Shown: piece by piece, positions 43,795 through 55,424 of the stretch
How positions within the stretch are numbered: the stretch's first letter is position 1
How the letters are laid out: the number at the start of each line of letters is the position of its first letter
Origin: Diplolepis rosae
Taxonomy: Eukaryota; Arthropoda; Insecta; Hymenoptera; Diplolepididae
Assembly: GCA_030998225.1 (NCBI GenBank)
Contig: JAPYXD010000741.1
Location: 868,001 to 932,000, forward strand
DNA: 64,000 nucleotides
Direction: 5' to 3'
Translations under genes and position numbers: made by a program
The notes under the pieces: generated by a model
The model's database searches: none
Told to the model about the DNA's origin: nothing
What the model saw: the letters and a program-made list of their open reading frames with translations, nothing else

Positions 43795-44290
43795 AACTTT
43801 TATGTGCCTCCGGGGCGGAAACTCGTTTTTCCGTTACAGCTGAGAGTAACGGAATGTTGTGTATTCCGTTAAAGAGGAATATAATGTAACAATTGAACTG
43901 CGTATGAGCATATAGTCTTACAGCGGAGTAGAATGTTCTTCTTATTCTTCTTTTTCTTCGTACAGCGTTAGCACCCTACTGATATAGCCTTGTACATTTG
44001 AACTGCGCATGCTCTATTACAACAAGCTACTACTACACAAGATCGATAAAATCAAAATGGCTGGGACTAGTCGCGAAATTTCAAGTGTAATGACTAGCGC
44101 CGCAAACAACTACAATACCAGATTAGATTCGAGTGTACGCATAAAAGATTGTATCCGCAGCGAAGTCACATAAAATAGAATACGTGCCAATGCACATACT
44201 TCGGGAAATTAAGAGACTCGCGACAATGCTCGTCACGCAATAACCCTCATTATGCGCCTAGGCACGTAATATACTATTTTTTGCTATTGA
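43795..44290 (-). repeat. GAA-containing dispersed repeat, reverse copy
   Basis: It matches 32755-33420 and the 33991-34155 block, including ACATTTGAACTGCGCATGC, TTCTTCTTTTTCTTCG and ATAACCCTCATTATGCGCC. It ends near AATATACTATT at about 44280. Confidence 0.7.
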
Positions 44291-44389
44291 CTCAATAATA
44301 TCAATTCCCCAAGATTTTTCAACAATAATGAATTTTTTCAGCTGAAACTCTAGGACATAATAAAGGACTCATTAGCGGTTGGCTGTAGA

Positions 44390-44890
44390 CTTTAATTAGT
44401 TTTTGACAACTAAATAAGTTTTAGTGTCGGTAAAGTCGCATCATGCACAAAAGAAAAAAATTACAATTGAATGACATCAGAGACTTTAAGAAATACTGTG
44501 TACATTATTCATGCAACTTTAATTAATTTCAGCATCTTTTATCACGTAAAGTTCATTATTATATTCATTTACCTTACACATTTGCATTTCTCAATCTTCA
44601 ATTTTGTTTTTAAATTTAGCGCGCAAAATGCTAGTGAGAGCAGTTGAAGCCGCCTTCAGTGACAGGTATTATGTTTTTCTAGTTTTTATCGCTGAAAAAT
44701 AATTGTATTTATTGATACACCTTCTAAATCAAATTTCGCCACGGAATCATGATTGCAATGCTTTTAATGTCTTTTTTACCGTTCTTAGCCGTAATAATGC
44801 GAGGTCATAAAACGGTCAGAGAACCGTGTATTCTATGACCGTTCTCTCAACCAGGTGCGCTAGGAGTAACTAATTTATTAATACTTTTTA
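44390..44890 (-). repeat. Inverted copy of the 37530-38000 repeat
   Basis: It carries the complements of GACTTTACCGAC, TAAATTTAGCGCGCAAAATG and ACCGTTCTTAGCCGTAATAA. One 199-bp unit and the upstream block are present. Confidence 0.75.
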
Positions 44891-44894
44891 CATT

Positions 44895-45325
44895 CTCATC
44901 ATGGATGAGAAGGTATTGGTTTTATGTGAAAAATGACTTTCGAAAATTTGATCAAATCTTTACGTTTTGAGACCCCTTGAGTCCGAAAAAAGGGTTTTTA
45001 CGAAAGTGTCTGTCTGTCTGTCTGTAGGTCGTGTGCGGCATAACTCTCGATAGAATTATCAGATTGAATTGAGCTTTGGCACACTTTATCGGAGCCGAAA
45101 AAATAAGGACAAGTTCGTTAACCAGCCACATCCAATCAAAATTGAGGGATTGAGCACTACTTTTGTGTTTTTGAAAAAATAAAAAATTTCAATACTGGTT
45201 TTTGATAGAGCTAAGAAATCTCTACAAATTATCCTAATAACATTTTTTGATTAAATCAAAATTAAAAATGTTACAGCATATTAAAGCTTGAAAATAGTCA
45301 ATATCAAAATTCCATTTTCCAGTTA
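44895..45325 (+). repeat. CTGT-microsatellite repeat, copy 1
   Basis: Inverted relative of 59345-59815, with CTGTCTGTCTGTCTGTAGGT, GGCATAACTCTCGATAGAAT and CAGCCACATCCAATCAAAAT. No coding sequence. The class is unknown. Confidence 0.75.
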
Positions 45326-45556
45326 ATTTTGTTATAGAAACATGTCCTGAGGCTCTATTTGACACGTCGTTTGCCCCTGTCGCCTACTTGCGCGCTTATA
45401 TCTATTGACTGGACCCGAATTTTTCAAAATAACTTTTTCCGTATGATTATACATATAAAATACTACATAAGTTCTAATTTTAGTGTTTCTAACATTGACA
45501 GTTTTTTTTATAACCAAGCTCAAAGTTAAGTGACGATTTAGGTAGTCTAATTGATA

Positions 45557-47054
45557 CACAGAGAGAAATAGGCCCTAGTTACATTAACCTATTATGTGGT
45601 TAAATTGAATGTGGTTACCAGTACTATACAAAGCTTAGTCTGGGTGACAAACGATCCCATAACGATAACCTGAAAACTGGTTGCGGTAACCAGGTTCAAT
45701 ACGATTTCCTATTTCTGGTTACGCAACCACACGTCGCAGTTAAAAATGTCTGACCACAATTTCATGTTAAATCTGTTAAAGATTTCTGGTCACAAGAACC
45801 TGAAAATTGTAGTAGCTTCAAGGCAGTAAGGTTCGATTTATTGCATGCAAGTCTGCAGGTAACTTCATATTAAGTTCAGTTGTCAATGGTTGTCTAAATC
45901 TTATATGTATTTTTGATTCTGTTCATTAATAATTTTTATTTCTAATTATTCTAAGTTTAAAAAAATATTTATTGTTATTTGTGATTATTACCAATTATTA
46001 CCAATACCAATACCAATTACCAATATTAACAAATAGAACAATGATATGTAAACATTTTTTATTTCTTAAAATTCTTATAAACTAGAACATTAATAAAAAT
46101 TTTAATATTTATTGTAAATATGAACTAAGAATGAAAGGAAAGGAAATAAAGGAAACACGTTCTTGGATCAAAGAACATATAAGAGTTGTGCGTGGCCTAT
46201 TCGGTCCTGCCTCAACGAAGGAGGCGAGCAACAAACCGGCCGAGAATCGTGATCGTCGATTAAAATTCAGCTCAGATACGATTGAACATTTTTAATCGTA
46301 TCTTGGGTACCCATGAATATTTTTGAAGTTTTCTTGACTTAAATTAAAGATAAGATTTTAGACTCTATGTCGTATAATTTTCAGATTTTGAAAAAATTTT
46401 CCCTAGGTCATGCTAAAAGTTGAAGTTGAGGTACAGAATTTGAGAAAATCTTGAATTTTTTTTTTAACTCCTCACGTGCTGTATTATCTTGAGGAGGCCA
46501 AAAAAATATTTGTTGGTCATCACCAGACGTGAAATTTAATAAGCTTTCCAACTGTATTTGTAAAAATGCCCTATCTCTTTTTTTTTACCGAGATATCGTG
46601 GTTCAAAGTCAGCAGTGATTTTTAATAGCGCTCACAAGCACCGTGCGCACAATTTCCGACGGTAGTGTAAATTAAATTTAATTGAATTAATTAATTTAAT
46701 TGATTTTAATTAAATTTATTTTAATTAAATTGAATTTAAATAATTAATTTAATCGATTTCAATTAATTTGAAATTAAAATATTTATTTATTGAACAATCA
46801 ATAACACACACAAACTGATTTAACGTTATTGGAACCAAAAAATGTGGTTTTCGGAACTAGAAAATGTGGTTATTGGAAAAAAAAAAGAAGTATTTAACGG
46901 TTTGACTGACTGTGATTCATAATTCTGGTTCCTGCAACTAGAAAAAATGGACATCGGTACCACTCTTCCGAACTCAGTTCTAATCTGAAAATGTGGTCAA
47001 CGACAAATTTAACAGTATTCATCAGGTTGCTGTAACCAGGAATTTCTCTCTGTA
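45557..47054. mobile_element. Fold-back element, CACAGAGAGAAAT ends, GGTTAC word
   Basis: Ends CACAGAGAGAAAT (45557) and ATTTCTCTCTGTA (to 47054, last base changed) are inverted and flanked by TA. Both end regions are dense in GGTTACC, AACCAG and AACCTG words in both orientations. The middle (about 45950-46780) is unrelated AT-rich DNA, perhaps a nested insertion, ending in AATTAATTTAATTG-type sequence. Confidence 0.65.
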
Positions 47055-47056
47055 TA

Positions 47057-47490
47057 TTCTTCACTTGAGAAATCGTTTTTTTAACTTCATTTCTTCAATC
47101 CGAAGTAAAAACACCTTATTTGCTTATAAGAAATCACATTTTCAGCCTTTTTTAAATGAAAGAAATGATTTTTTTAACATAATTTATTTGATTTAAAAAA
47201 ATATGTATTTGGTTCAAATAAAATAACGGCAATAACTTAAGAAATAATTTATTCAATTTTATTACTTTGAACGAAGACAATTTCTTCTTTAAATTAAAGA
47301 AAATATTTCTGTTAATCACATTACACCTGTACTTATGCGACTACGCATACTTCATTTCTTAAATTGGAAGAAAAAAGACAATCAAGGAATTTCTTTAAAT
47401 CAAAGAAACTTTTCTTTGACTGCATAGCAGTGCACAAATTTTTTTGATTAGAAGAAATTTTATTTTAATCAAGGAAACTTCATTCTGGGT
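47057..47490. repeat. AAAGAAA/TTTCTTT self-complementary repeat
   Basis: A 430-bp stretch built of TTTCTT and AAGAAA words, e.g. TTTCTTTAAATCAAAGAAA, in both orientations. It resembles the interior of 59843-60224. Its ends (TATTCTTCACTTGAG and TTCATTCTGGGTGTGC) are less regular. Confidence 0.5.
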
Positions 47491-47539
47491 GTGCAGAATC
47501 CGCGTTTGAAGAACGTAGCAAGAGTAGCTAAAGCAGCTA

Positions 47540-47779
47540 CACGGAGAAAAATGGATATTCAGGATCAATATCTATATATTCAACTAAGTGACAACCATCT
47601 CATATATTAAATTGAAATATCTAAATATTTAGCTGTAATATCAGAGATATTCATATTAACCTATTTCATTATCTTAGATAGTGAAGCTGAATATTCAGAT
47701 ATTATAGTTCAATATCTAGATATTAGAACTGAATATATAAGATGCTTGTTACATGGTTGAATATCCATTTTTCTCCGTG
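47540..47779. mobile_element. Fold-back MITE, CACGGAGAAAAAT ends, GATATTC word
   Basis: A complete 240-bp element with perfect terminal inverted repeats beginning CACGGAGAAAAATGGATATT and flanked by TA. The interior is almost entirely GATATTC, GAATATC and CAATATC words in both orientations. Confidence 0.85.
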
Positions 47780-48312
47780 TAGAGTTCATATGAGCCCCTC
47801 ATTAGCCCCTACACTACACTACACTTTTTCTAGTTAAATTTATTATACTTATATCGAAATGGTCTTCGCAACAAAAATAAAATGGGCCATTATTTACGAG
47901 TGTGGAAGAAAACAGCGTACGCCAAGATAGATTCTGCCGTAATTTTAGCACAATCAAATATACTTATATTAGTTTTTATAAAAAAAAAATTTCCCTATCT
48001 AATGTTCATCAAAAAAATGTTAATTATTCCTAATTCCCCATATACCAAAAAAATTTCGATGTACAATTTCGTACACAAAACTAGGCAGAATTTTTCCACT
48101 TACTTAGTTAAACAAACTTTATTGGTTTTTTCAAGTTCTCCTCAAAACATTATATTCAAAAGCGATGTTATTTTAAATTTGCTTCATACCAAAGATCTTG
48201 TATTGTATACCAAAGAAATTCCAATATCAACAAATTTTGTGCTTATACGACGCTAGAATCTATCCTCGCGTACAGTATTTTACGTTTTTATGAAAATTTC
48301 TCCTATCGAATA
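47780..48312. other. AT-rich DNA split by the next element
   Basis: A 124-codon frame (47882-48256) is present, but its sequence (ACCAAAAAAATTTCGATGTA-type) resembles 49430-49560, suggesting a non-coding repeat split by the insertion at 48313. I do not support it as a gene. Confidence 0.4.
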
Positions 48313-49429
48313 CACTGAGAGACTTTTCGTTAGAATAAATCGTAAAAGTGAATCATATTTTAGTATAATATCGTTTCAAAGTGAGGCAAACAGGGTTTAC
48401 GTATCAGAAATTAATATAGTGGTTTTCAAGCGGCGAAATTAATATTTTCGTTTGAATAAATGGAATATATGTTTTACGAACTGCTATGAAACCTACGAGA
48501 ATTTGAAATTTACTATATCAAAGTTTCGAAGCGAAACAAAGAATATGTGAATCTGAAAACCACTATATGAAAAATCACTCACTCCACCAAAAAGTTTGAC
48601 CTTCAGAAGGGACGTCTCCGGGTTATGGATTGTGGTGTCTTTTTCTAACGCGTGCGAAGCAAGAGGAAGATAGAGGGGAGAGCTTTGGGCACTCAGAAGA
48701 GGGGAGGTTTCAGTGGAAACACATACACAAATATTATTATCATACCTTAGTTATGTTCATATATTTAAGTACACAATGCTACACTATTTATATTCGCATA
48801 CACGCTTGAAATTAAATTTCAGAATCGCCTATGGGTTCGAACCCCCTAACTCTACCTATATCTACATTAACTAAACGCATTCCTAACGCCTAAAGCCTCT
48901 CGGCTATTCTCGCTTGCCATATTCCGAAATAAATGTCGCTTATAAGCCACTACTGAGTTGGGGGGTGGGCAGACTTGGATTCGAGTCTACGAAGCTATTC
49001 GGATAACGTCGGAAGTACTCGGACGACATTCTGAAACAAATTATATGAAAAATCGAGAATGAATGTTTTGATTTTTGCTGCGCGTCGTGAGGTTTCTGGC
49101 AAGTTCATATTCATAATATGAATTTCTCAAACATGCTTTCCAAAATGTGATATTCATTATTTACCTTATTCAAATTATTTTTAGACAACTTAGTAATCAT
49201 AATATCATTTTCTCGTACTTTCAATTTCTCGAATAGAGATTCATAATATTTAGTATTTAAAATACTACTTTATCTTCTTCATGTATTAAAGACCGTTATG
49301 ACTATATCAAACTTCGATGTCATAATATGAATAAGTATAATAAAGCCTCGGCTTTCCCCATTTTGAAACGATATTATACTAAATTTTGATTCATCTTTAT
49401 CATTTACTCTAACGAAAAGTCTCTCAGTG
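48313..49429. mobile_element. Fold-back element, CACTGAGAGACTTTT ends
   Basis: Terminal inverted repeats of about 70 bp starting CACTGAGAGACTTTTCGTTA, with scattered mismatches, flanked by TA. It is 1.1 kb long. Subterminal regions share TTTCGAA and GTTTCGAAGCGAAAC-like words. The centre (about 48600-49020) is GC-richer and unrecognised. Confidence 0.8.
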
Positions 49430-50399
49430 TATGTACCAAAAATGATAATTTTCCAGACTCTACGTTATATTAAAAAAATTTCAATTTATAATTTTGTGCC
49501 CAAAGTTAGGAAAATTTCACACCTACATATTTAACCAAAAAGTGCCAGTTTATCAAAAAAAAAAAAAAATTCTCAAAGTATTTTATTGTAAAGTAATTTT
49601 AGTTTTTATTTTCGCTTCATAGCAAGCAAATATTTACTGAGGTATTTTATATTTAGCCTCATATCGAAGAATACCTTTCACTTTCAGGGCCTAATAAGAA
49701 AAATTCAATTTGCATATTTGTTATAGCAATTAAAATTCATTAAAAATCTAACTTGTCCAAAAACACATCATTCTTAATTAATAAATTAATATTTCATGAA
49801 CTATAAGTCGAAAAGGATTCAAATACGAATCATTTTAAAGCTAATTTTATGCTCTACAAATCAAGTCATATACACTTTTTATCTAACTTATCACTGAATG
49901 CAATAATCCAGGGAAAACAAGGTAAAACACACTTTCATGAATTTTTTTTTACTGGAAAATACTTTTAAAATAACGCTAAAAGCAGTGTATGGTGAGCCAA
50001 AACCAACATCACGGAAAGAAATTTTGTGTCTAAATGTATTACGTTTCATGAGAAGAAGTACCATTTTTGAGAGTAAACTAGAACTATTGAAAAAAGTTAT
50101 GAATAAGTCCTATTCTGATTGTAAAGTTTATTATGTTAATCATTACTCGCTGTCGGTGGTGAAAATGGAAACATTGAGGCAAATTTTTACCATCTATGAT
50201 GGGTGCGTTTCACTTTTGAGCATTCTCATATTTCGACTACAGTAGGGCTTAGAAATTCAAATCAATAAAAGTTGATTTTACCATCTCCGATGGTAATAAT
50301 TCCAAATTAAAGAAAAAATTTTTTTTTCATTGCATCATTTCGTAGTGCCACTGTTGATCTTCATTGCTGCTTGTCTATTCTCTTCATTTATTTGTCAAG
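49430..50399. other. No supported gene
   Basis: AT-rich. A 102-codon frame at 49937-50245 has no recognisable domain, signal or conserved motif. Confidence 0.35.
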
Positions 50400-50525
50400 T
50401 GGCAAACATTTTAACCGAAAAAACCTAACTAAATGGGTCCGACTGAGCGGGAATTGAACCTACGACCTACAGCTTTTAACACATCTAAGTCCTACAACTA
50501 ACGCGACTAGACTACTTTCGCAATT
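50400..50525 (-). ncRNA. tRNA-derived sequence (SINE-like or tRNA pseudogene)
   Basis: On the minus strand TAGTCTAGTCG (50514-50504) fits an A box, and GGTTCAATTCCC (50460-50449) fits a B box, 43 nt apart: RNA polymerase III internal promoter spacing. The flanking acceptor arms do not pair well, so a functional tRNA is unlikely. A SINE head is plausible, but its tail was not delimited. Confidence 0.5.
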
Positions 50526-51413
50526 GCGGTTCGAAATTTTGTAACTTATATTACTATGACAGCGCGGCTGATCACACGTGCGTCCGAAGTTTGCTGTTCC
50601 CTGATTGGCCGACGCGCTTTTAAGGAGGAGAAAAAATACCATCTTCGATTCCAACGTTTGAACTCTGATGGAAACTTTTTCGAATGTTACTATTATAATA
50701 TTCCGTAAATTCGTGAAAGTAATATTTCAACCTATGGAATGTCTTATAATGTAAACGTGAAAGATATGAATACACATCTTTAAAGATATATTTTGTCCGA
50801 AAAAAAGTTAGAATATGAATTTTCAATTTTACCATCATTCTTTGTGATATTTCCCGAAACATGTTATATTAAGTAGCATATTTTTGGGACTAACTGACAG
50901 AAATTCCTAATGGTTCTGATTTACCGTCAAAAATGGTACTTTCAACTATCAAATTTTTTTCGCCGAATCTTTTTTTCTGATGATATTCGGATACTTTCCA
51001 TATTGCATGAACATAATTTTGAGAGCACTCTTTTAATAAAAACTATAATTTGAAAAAAATAATTCAATAATAGGAATTTTCAATATCGACCCTCTATTTA
51101 CGTATATTTTCAATGATCTTTTGTCATAAACGAACACAAAAATCTTCGTATATTTCACAGTTATAATTTTATAACATTTTTTTCGATAATCTTTTTAACT
51201 CCATTTTTATAGCATAAAAACCCTTGTATAATTAAAAAATTTTACTACATTTTTTTTTGAAAATCAAATTTTAGAATGTTGAAAATGCGCCCCTACGATT
51301 ATTTTCTATTCTTGTTTAAAATGAGTAATATGTTTTTCTAGTTAAAGTTGGCTGAGGTTCACCTTGGATAGAGACAAGTTCGTTGTGATGTTCAATCCAT
51401 CAGTTCAGCCCTG
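50526..51413. other. No supported gene
   Basis: AT-rich DNA. The frame at 50620-50862 (minus) is not recognisable. Confidence 0.35.
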
Positions 51414-51414
51414 C

Positions 51415-51572
51415 ATAAAAGGACCAGTCTAACCAAGTAGAAATAAAAATAGACTGCTAATAACCAAGATGATCCGAGTTAAAGCAAGTGGAAATGAAAC
51501 TTGGCTCAACTTTGATCACCTTGATTATTGTCATAAACTTTTATTTCTACTTGGTTCATTTGGTCCTTTTAT
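51415..51572. repeat. Small fold-back element, ATAAAAGGACC ends
   Basis: Left arm ATAAAAGGACCAGTCTAACC and right arm GGTTCATTTGGTCCTTTTAT are inverted, with further pairing through AAGTAGAAATAAAA. It is about 158 bp in total. No clear target duplication. Confidence 0.7.
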
Positions 51573-52208
51573 AAAAGGAAGCACGCTTTGTGTAAGAAGG
51601 TGAAAAAGTAAAATGAATAGATTTTATTCTGCAACCTTTGAGAGTTTGCAGAATTTATTGAAAATGTACATAGTTCTTTAATTAGAGAGTATTGTTTTTT
51701 TCAAGCACTTTCTACAAAGTTTTATCTATGATGTTTAATTAGCATACTATTTTTTATTATGTAATTTTTTAGTATCACTATGGACTCAATTTAAAACCGC
51801 AACCACTAGTGTTGGCAATATATTTTTTTACATTTTAATTGTTATGCCTCTAATTATTTTATTTAATTAAACCTTCACTTTACTAATGCAAAATATTATA
51901 CGCAATCCATGTTAGTAAATATATTGTTTTAATCATTTTTGTTTCTCACCACTTATTTATTTTAAGATATGGTAGAAAAAAGAGATCTTATGGATTGAAA
52001 TTTGAAATAAATATTAGTATATCTTAAAATAAATAAATGGTGAGATATTTAATATCACCCTTTCTACTAGGGATATTAATTTTATACGAAGTTCAAAGGT
52101 TTAGAAGCATCGAAGTTTAAAATTTCGTTCTACAGCACTTTGAAGGATTGAAAAATCGAAATTTCAAAGCTTCGAATCAATGAGCTTCGTAGTAAAAAAT
52201 TCGAAGAT
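51573..52208. other. No supported gene
   Basis: AT-rich. A short inverted word pair (TTCGAAG/CTTCGAA-type) recurs near 52095-52200. Confidence 0.35.
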
Positions 52209-52229
52209 TACACGGAGAGACTTTTTTTA

Positions 52230-53155
52230 GTAAATTCGAAACCAATCGAATCTTTAAAACACAAAAAACACAACCAAATTTGGACAAAAATCACCACACC
52301 TCAACAGAACACTAGAAAACAAACCGTCAGAAAAACAAACAAAAAAGGAGGAAAGAAAAAAAAAAGGCAACCTTCCGAAACCCCTTCCTTCTTTTTCTTT
52401 CTTTCGTCCTCTTTTGTTTTTATTACCCACCACCATTTACATAAATAAAATAATAAACAAAAATAAATAAATAAATAAAAGGATATTTACTAGTAACATT
52501 GTCATTAGAGATAACTTATCATGCTGTCATAACATCCATTGTACATAACCAAATCTGTTTTTAAATTTATAGAATATGTTCCCTTTCTTTTTATATATAA
52601 AATTTCCATAAATTCTCTTTTTCCCTTATTACTTTCCGAGTGTAAAATCTCTACTATACATTGTTCCAGTCAAAGTCATGATCAGCGTATTCCTTTCTAT
52701 GATCAGAGAAAACATTATGATAATTACCCTTTCTCCCAAGATTCTTTTTGTGTTCTACTCTAGTATTAAGAAGTCTGCCCGTTTGTCCCACATAAGTCAC
52801 TTTACACCTTTTACAAATCAGTTTGTATATCACCCCACTTTTTTCTAATTTATTCAAGATGTCTTTACCCAAAGTTATAACTCCTTCCATCTTAAACGTT
52901 ATTCTAAAAATTGTATGGATTTGAAATTTTTTTAACATAGATTGAATCGTTTTTGAAATATGACCAAAATATGAAAGAACAATAGTGTTATTTTTATCAA
53001 AAAAGGTTACCTTCTTTTTTCTTTCCTCCTTTTTTGTTTGTTTTTCTCACGGTTTGTTTTCTAGTGTTCTGTTGAGGTGTGGTGATTTTGGTCCAAATTT
53101 GGTTGTGTTTTTTGTGTTTTGAGAATTCGATTGGTTTCGAATCCTTGAAATTTTT
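52230..53155 (-). pseudogene. PLE 3' fragment with inverted tail repeats
   Basis: The minus-strand frame 52938-52654 encodes the GIY-YIG endonuclease: GVIYKLICKRC, TYVGQTGRLLNTR, then ADHDFDWNNV. A 4-bp duplication near 52650 shifts the frame; the C-terminal KREFMEILYIKR and YSINLKTDL follow to about 52510. The left (about 52230-52400) and right (about 53005-53150) flanks are inverted copies of the same tail (CACAACCAAATTTGG, AAAAAAGGAGGAAAG). It is the same family as 34645-35400. Confidence 0.85.
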
Positions 53156-53335
53156 AATTGTGCTTTTGCTTGGACGTTAAGAGGAATCCGGGTCAGCGGT
53201 GATACGGGTTCAGGTTCAAAATCCAGCCAAATTACTATGGTTTTTTGTAAAAACTCCTATAGCCGGAACAGCAAATAAAAAAAGCAAACACGCGATTGGG
53301 ATTTATCTACAACCACAATTTTTCACTTATACATA
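53156..53335. other. No supported feature
   Basis: Short unassigned stretch between the PLE tail and the mariner end. Confidence 0.35.
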
Positions 53336-54254
53336 CCAGGTGTATAAGCCTAAATCCGCTGTTTTTTAGGCAAAAGAAAGTCTTTTTTTTTGCAGAAAAT
53401 AAAATAAACTTTATTCAAAGTATTTTCCCTTGCTTGCTATACATTTTCCCCATCTCTCGGGCAATTTGTGTATACCACGCCAAAAAAAGTCTTTATCTTT
53501 CGATGCAAACCACTCGTCAAGCCATTTTCCGACGTCTTCGTATACGAATTGAAGTGTTGTTCAGCGAGCGCGTGACCCATCGACGAAAACAGTTGGTAAT
53601 CAGAAGGGGCCAGGTCTGGTGAATAAGCGGGATGAGGTAGCACCTCCCAGTTGAGTGTTTTCAAGTAGTTTTGGACCATTTTTGACGTGTGCGATGGGGC
53701 ATTGTCGTGAAGAAAAATCAGTTTCTCATGTCTTTCTTCATAATCCGGCCTTTTTTCACGCAAAGCACGGCGCAATTTGATTAGTTGTTGGTGGTAGCAG
53801 TGAGCATCGACAGTTTCACCAGGTTTTAATAGCTCATAGTAGACGACACCCTACTGATCATGGTCCTCAACTTTTTTGGGCCGATTTTCACGCTTCTTGT
53901 CACTCAAGTCAAAATGGCCGTCTTTGAACCGACGAAACCAGTCTCTGCAAGTTATTTCCGATAAAGCACTGTCACCATAGGCCTCCACAAGCATTCGATG
54001 TGATTCGGCAGCCGATTTCTTCAAATTGAAGCAAAAAAGTAGAGCTTCCCGCAAATGCTCCTTTTCTGGCACAAAACTAGACATGATTACTCAAGGAAAA
54101 ATTTATGTTGTTGTATAAAAAAACTGACTATGTGCACTAATTTATGTAGACAGGTGTCGAACTCACACAAAAAAAGCATGACGTTTCTATTTTGCTAAAT
54201 ATGTTCACTACCGCTATTTCTGAGCAAACAGCGGATTTAAGCTTATACACCTGG
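53336..54254 (-). mobile_element. Internally deleted mariner transposon
   Basis: Terminal inverted repeats of about 28 bp, beginning CCAGGTGTATAAGC and running into AAATCCGCTGTTT, are flanked by TA at 53334-53335 and 54255-54256. At 919 bp it is shorter than a usual 1.3-kb mariner because of the transposase deletion. Confidence 0.9.
53437..54084 (-). pseudogene. Mariner transposase with central deletion
   Basis: The N-terminus starts MSSFVPEKEHLREALLFCFN at 54084, with the HTH stretch ITCRDWFRRFKDG, up to a TAG at about 53851. The frame then resumes at GVVYYELLKPGE, so the rest of the HTH and the first catalytic Asp are deleted. The second and third Asp motifs, FLHDNAPSHTSK and YSPDLAPSDYQLF, are present with DD34D spacing. 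It is non-autonomous. Confidence 0.9.
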
Positions 54255-54255
54255 T

Positions 54256-54278
54256 ATATATATATATATATATATATG
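54256..54278 (+). repeat. TA microsatellite at a mariner target
   Basis: About eleven TA repeats directly abut the mariner's right end. TA-rich tracts are natural mariner targets. Confidence 0.9.
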
Positions 54279-54928
54279 AATACTTAACGTATACAATAAC
54301 GCTTTTACTAAAGTAAAACGCCACGCCGCACGCTTAATACATATATACACGGAGAAACTCTTCATTGTACAATCTAGTATTATTATATTTATTTTTACTA
54401 AAAGTCAATGGGAAGCGAGGAAATAGTAACAAAACTAGTTATATTTACCATAGCGGTAGGAGAAAATACATTTTCTGAACCAATTGTAAATATAGTGCAA
54501 CTTTATAAATTACCATTGACAGTTGCAAAGATCAATATCTTTGATGGCAAATTGAAACTAGAAATAAGTGATACCTATATAAATAAAAAGTAAAACTATC
54601 TATCCAAGAATTGGTCTTTTGAATAATATGAATTGCAAAATAGCTTAGAGAAATTACCATTGTCAATAGTAATGAACAATGAAGAGAGAAAGACTTAAAA
54701 CTTGAATATTTTGCAATCGAATACATCATATATTGGAATAGTACGTTGTCAAAATTCCCATTGGAAATATTAAATGTACTGCCGAGTGACGTCAGATACG
54801 CCGAACGTTTCTGATACTATAGCAAGACATGTTTTGGATTTTTTATATTGACCCACAGTAATAAATATATGATAATTGCATCAGCATGGGGTCAGTTACT
54901 TTTTTTCCAAATGTATAAAATTTCAAAG

Positions 54929-54971
54929 TGGCAAACGTTTCGGCCACAGATGTGGGCCCTCTTCAGTGCCA
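54929..54971 (-). ncRNA. Hammerhead-ribozyme-like motif, intact core (PLE)
   Basis: On the minus strand: helix I TGGCA/TGCCA (5 bp, the longest here), CTGAAGA, extra G, helix II GGCC...GGCC with additional CAC/GTG pairing, GAAAC, GTT. It is the same family as the mutated motif at 28501-28541. Confidence 0.7.
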
Positions 54972-55424
54972 GATTTATTTAAAATTAAAAACATTAAGAT
55001 ATCGAAGCCGCCTTAGAAAATAAACCTTAAAAATTAATCATTAATAGTTAACCTGAAATGCGTGCAATTTATAAGTTTTTTAGTAACCTAAGAGTAATAC
55101 TAATTTTTGTCTTTGTTTTTTTGGATTTTTTATTTTATTACGTTAATTAAGTTAGTGGATCATGCATAAAAATTTTTGGAAAAAACTCATGAAAAAGTGA
55201 AGGCCTGATGTTGGACGACCAAAGGAGAGGTGCAGTTTTTTGTATTAAAAAATTAATCCCAGTTGCGCTCGTGAGAGTGTGAGGTTGTCAACCACAAACA
55301 GCACATAAAAACTAAAAAAAAAAAAAAACACCAGACACAAGAACCACGAGAAGACACGAAAACACACAAAGAACACGAAAAACCACAGAAATAATACAAT
55401 AACTTCAAAAAAACAACAAACAGG

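Noticed and set aside
46660..46780. AATTAATTTAATTG palindromic tract as a replication origin
   Set aside because: Simple AT-rich low-complexity sequence, with no other evidence for an origin.
47882..48256. 124-codon open frame
   Set aside because: AT-rich with no domain; similar DNA at 49430-49560 is not open, which points to a non-coding repeat split by the fold-back element.
48830..48860. GGTTCGAACCC resembling a tRNA B box
   Set aside because: The word is palindromic and no A box or acceptor stem lies at the right distance on either strand.
49937..50245. 102-codon open frame
   Set aside because: No recognisable motif, no promoter or splice context, and composition like the surrounding AT-rich DNA.
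52254..52436. Minus-strand frame in the PLE tail
   Set aside because: It lies in the non-coding tail repeat that recurs inverted at 53005-53150, and is not conserved as coding.
54408..54593. 61-codon frame in the fold-back element
   Set aside because: It spans the inverted CCATTGACA words; the apparent frame is a by-product of the self-similar interior.
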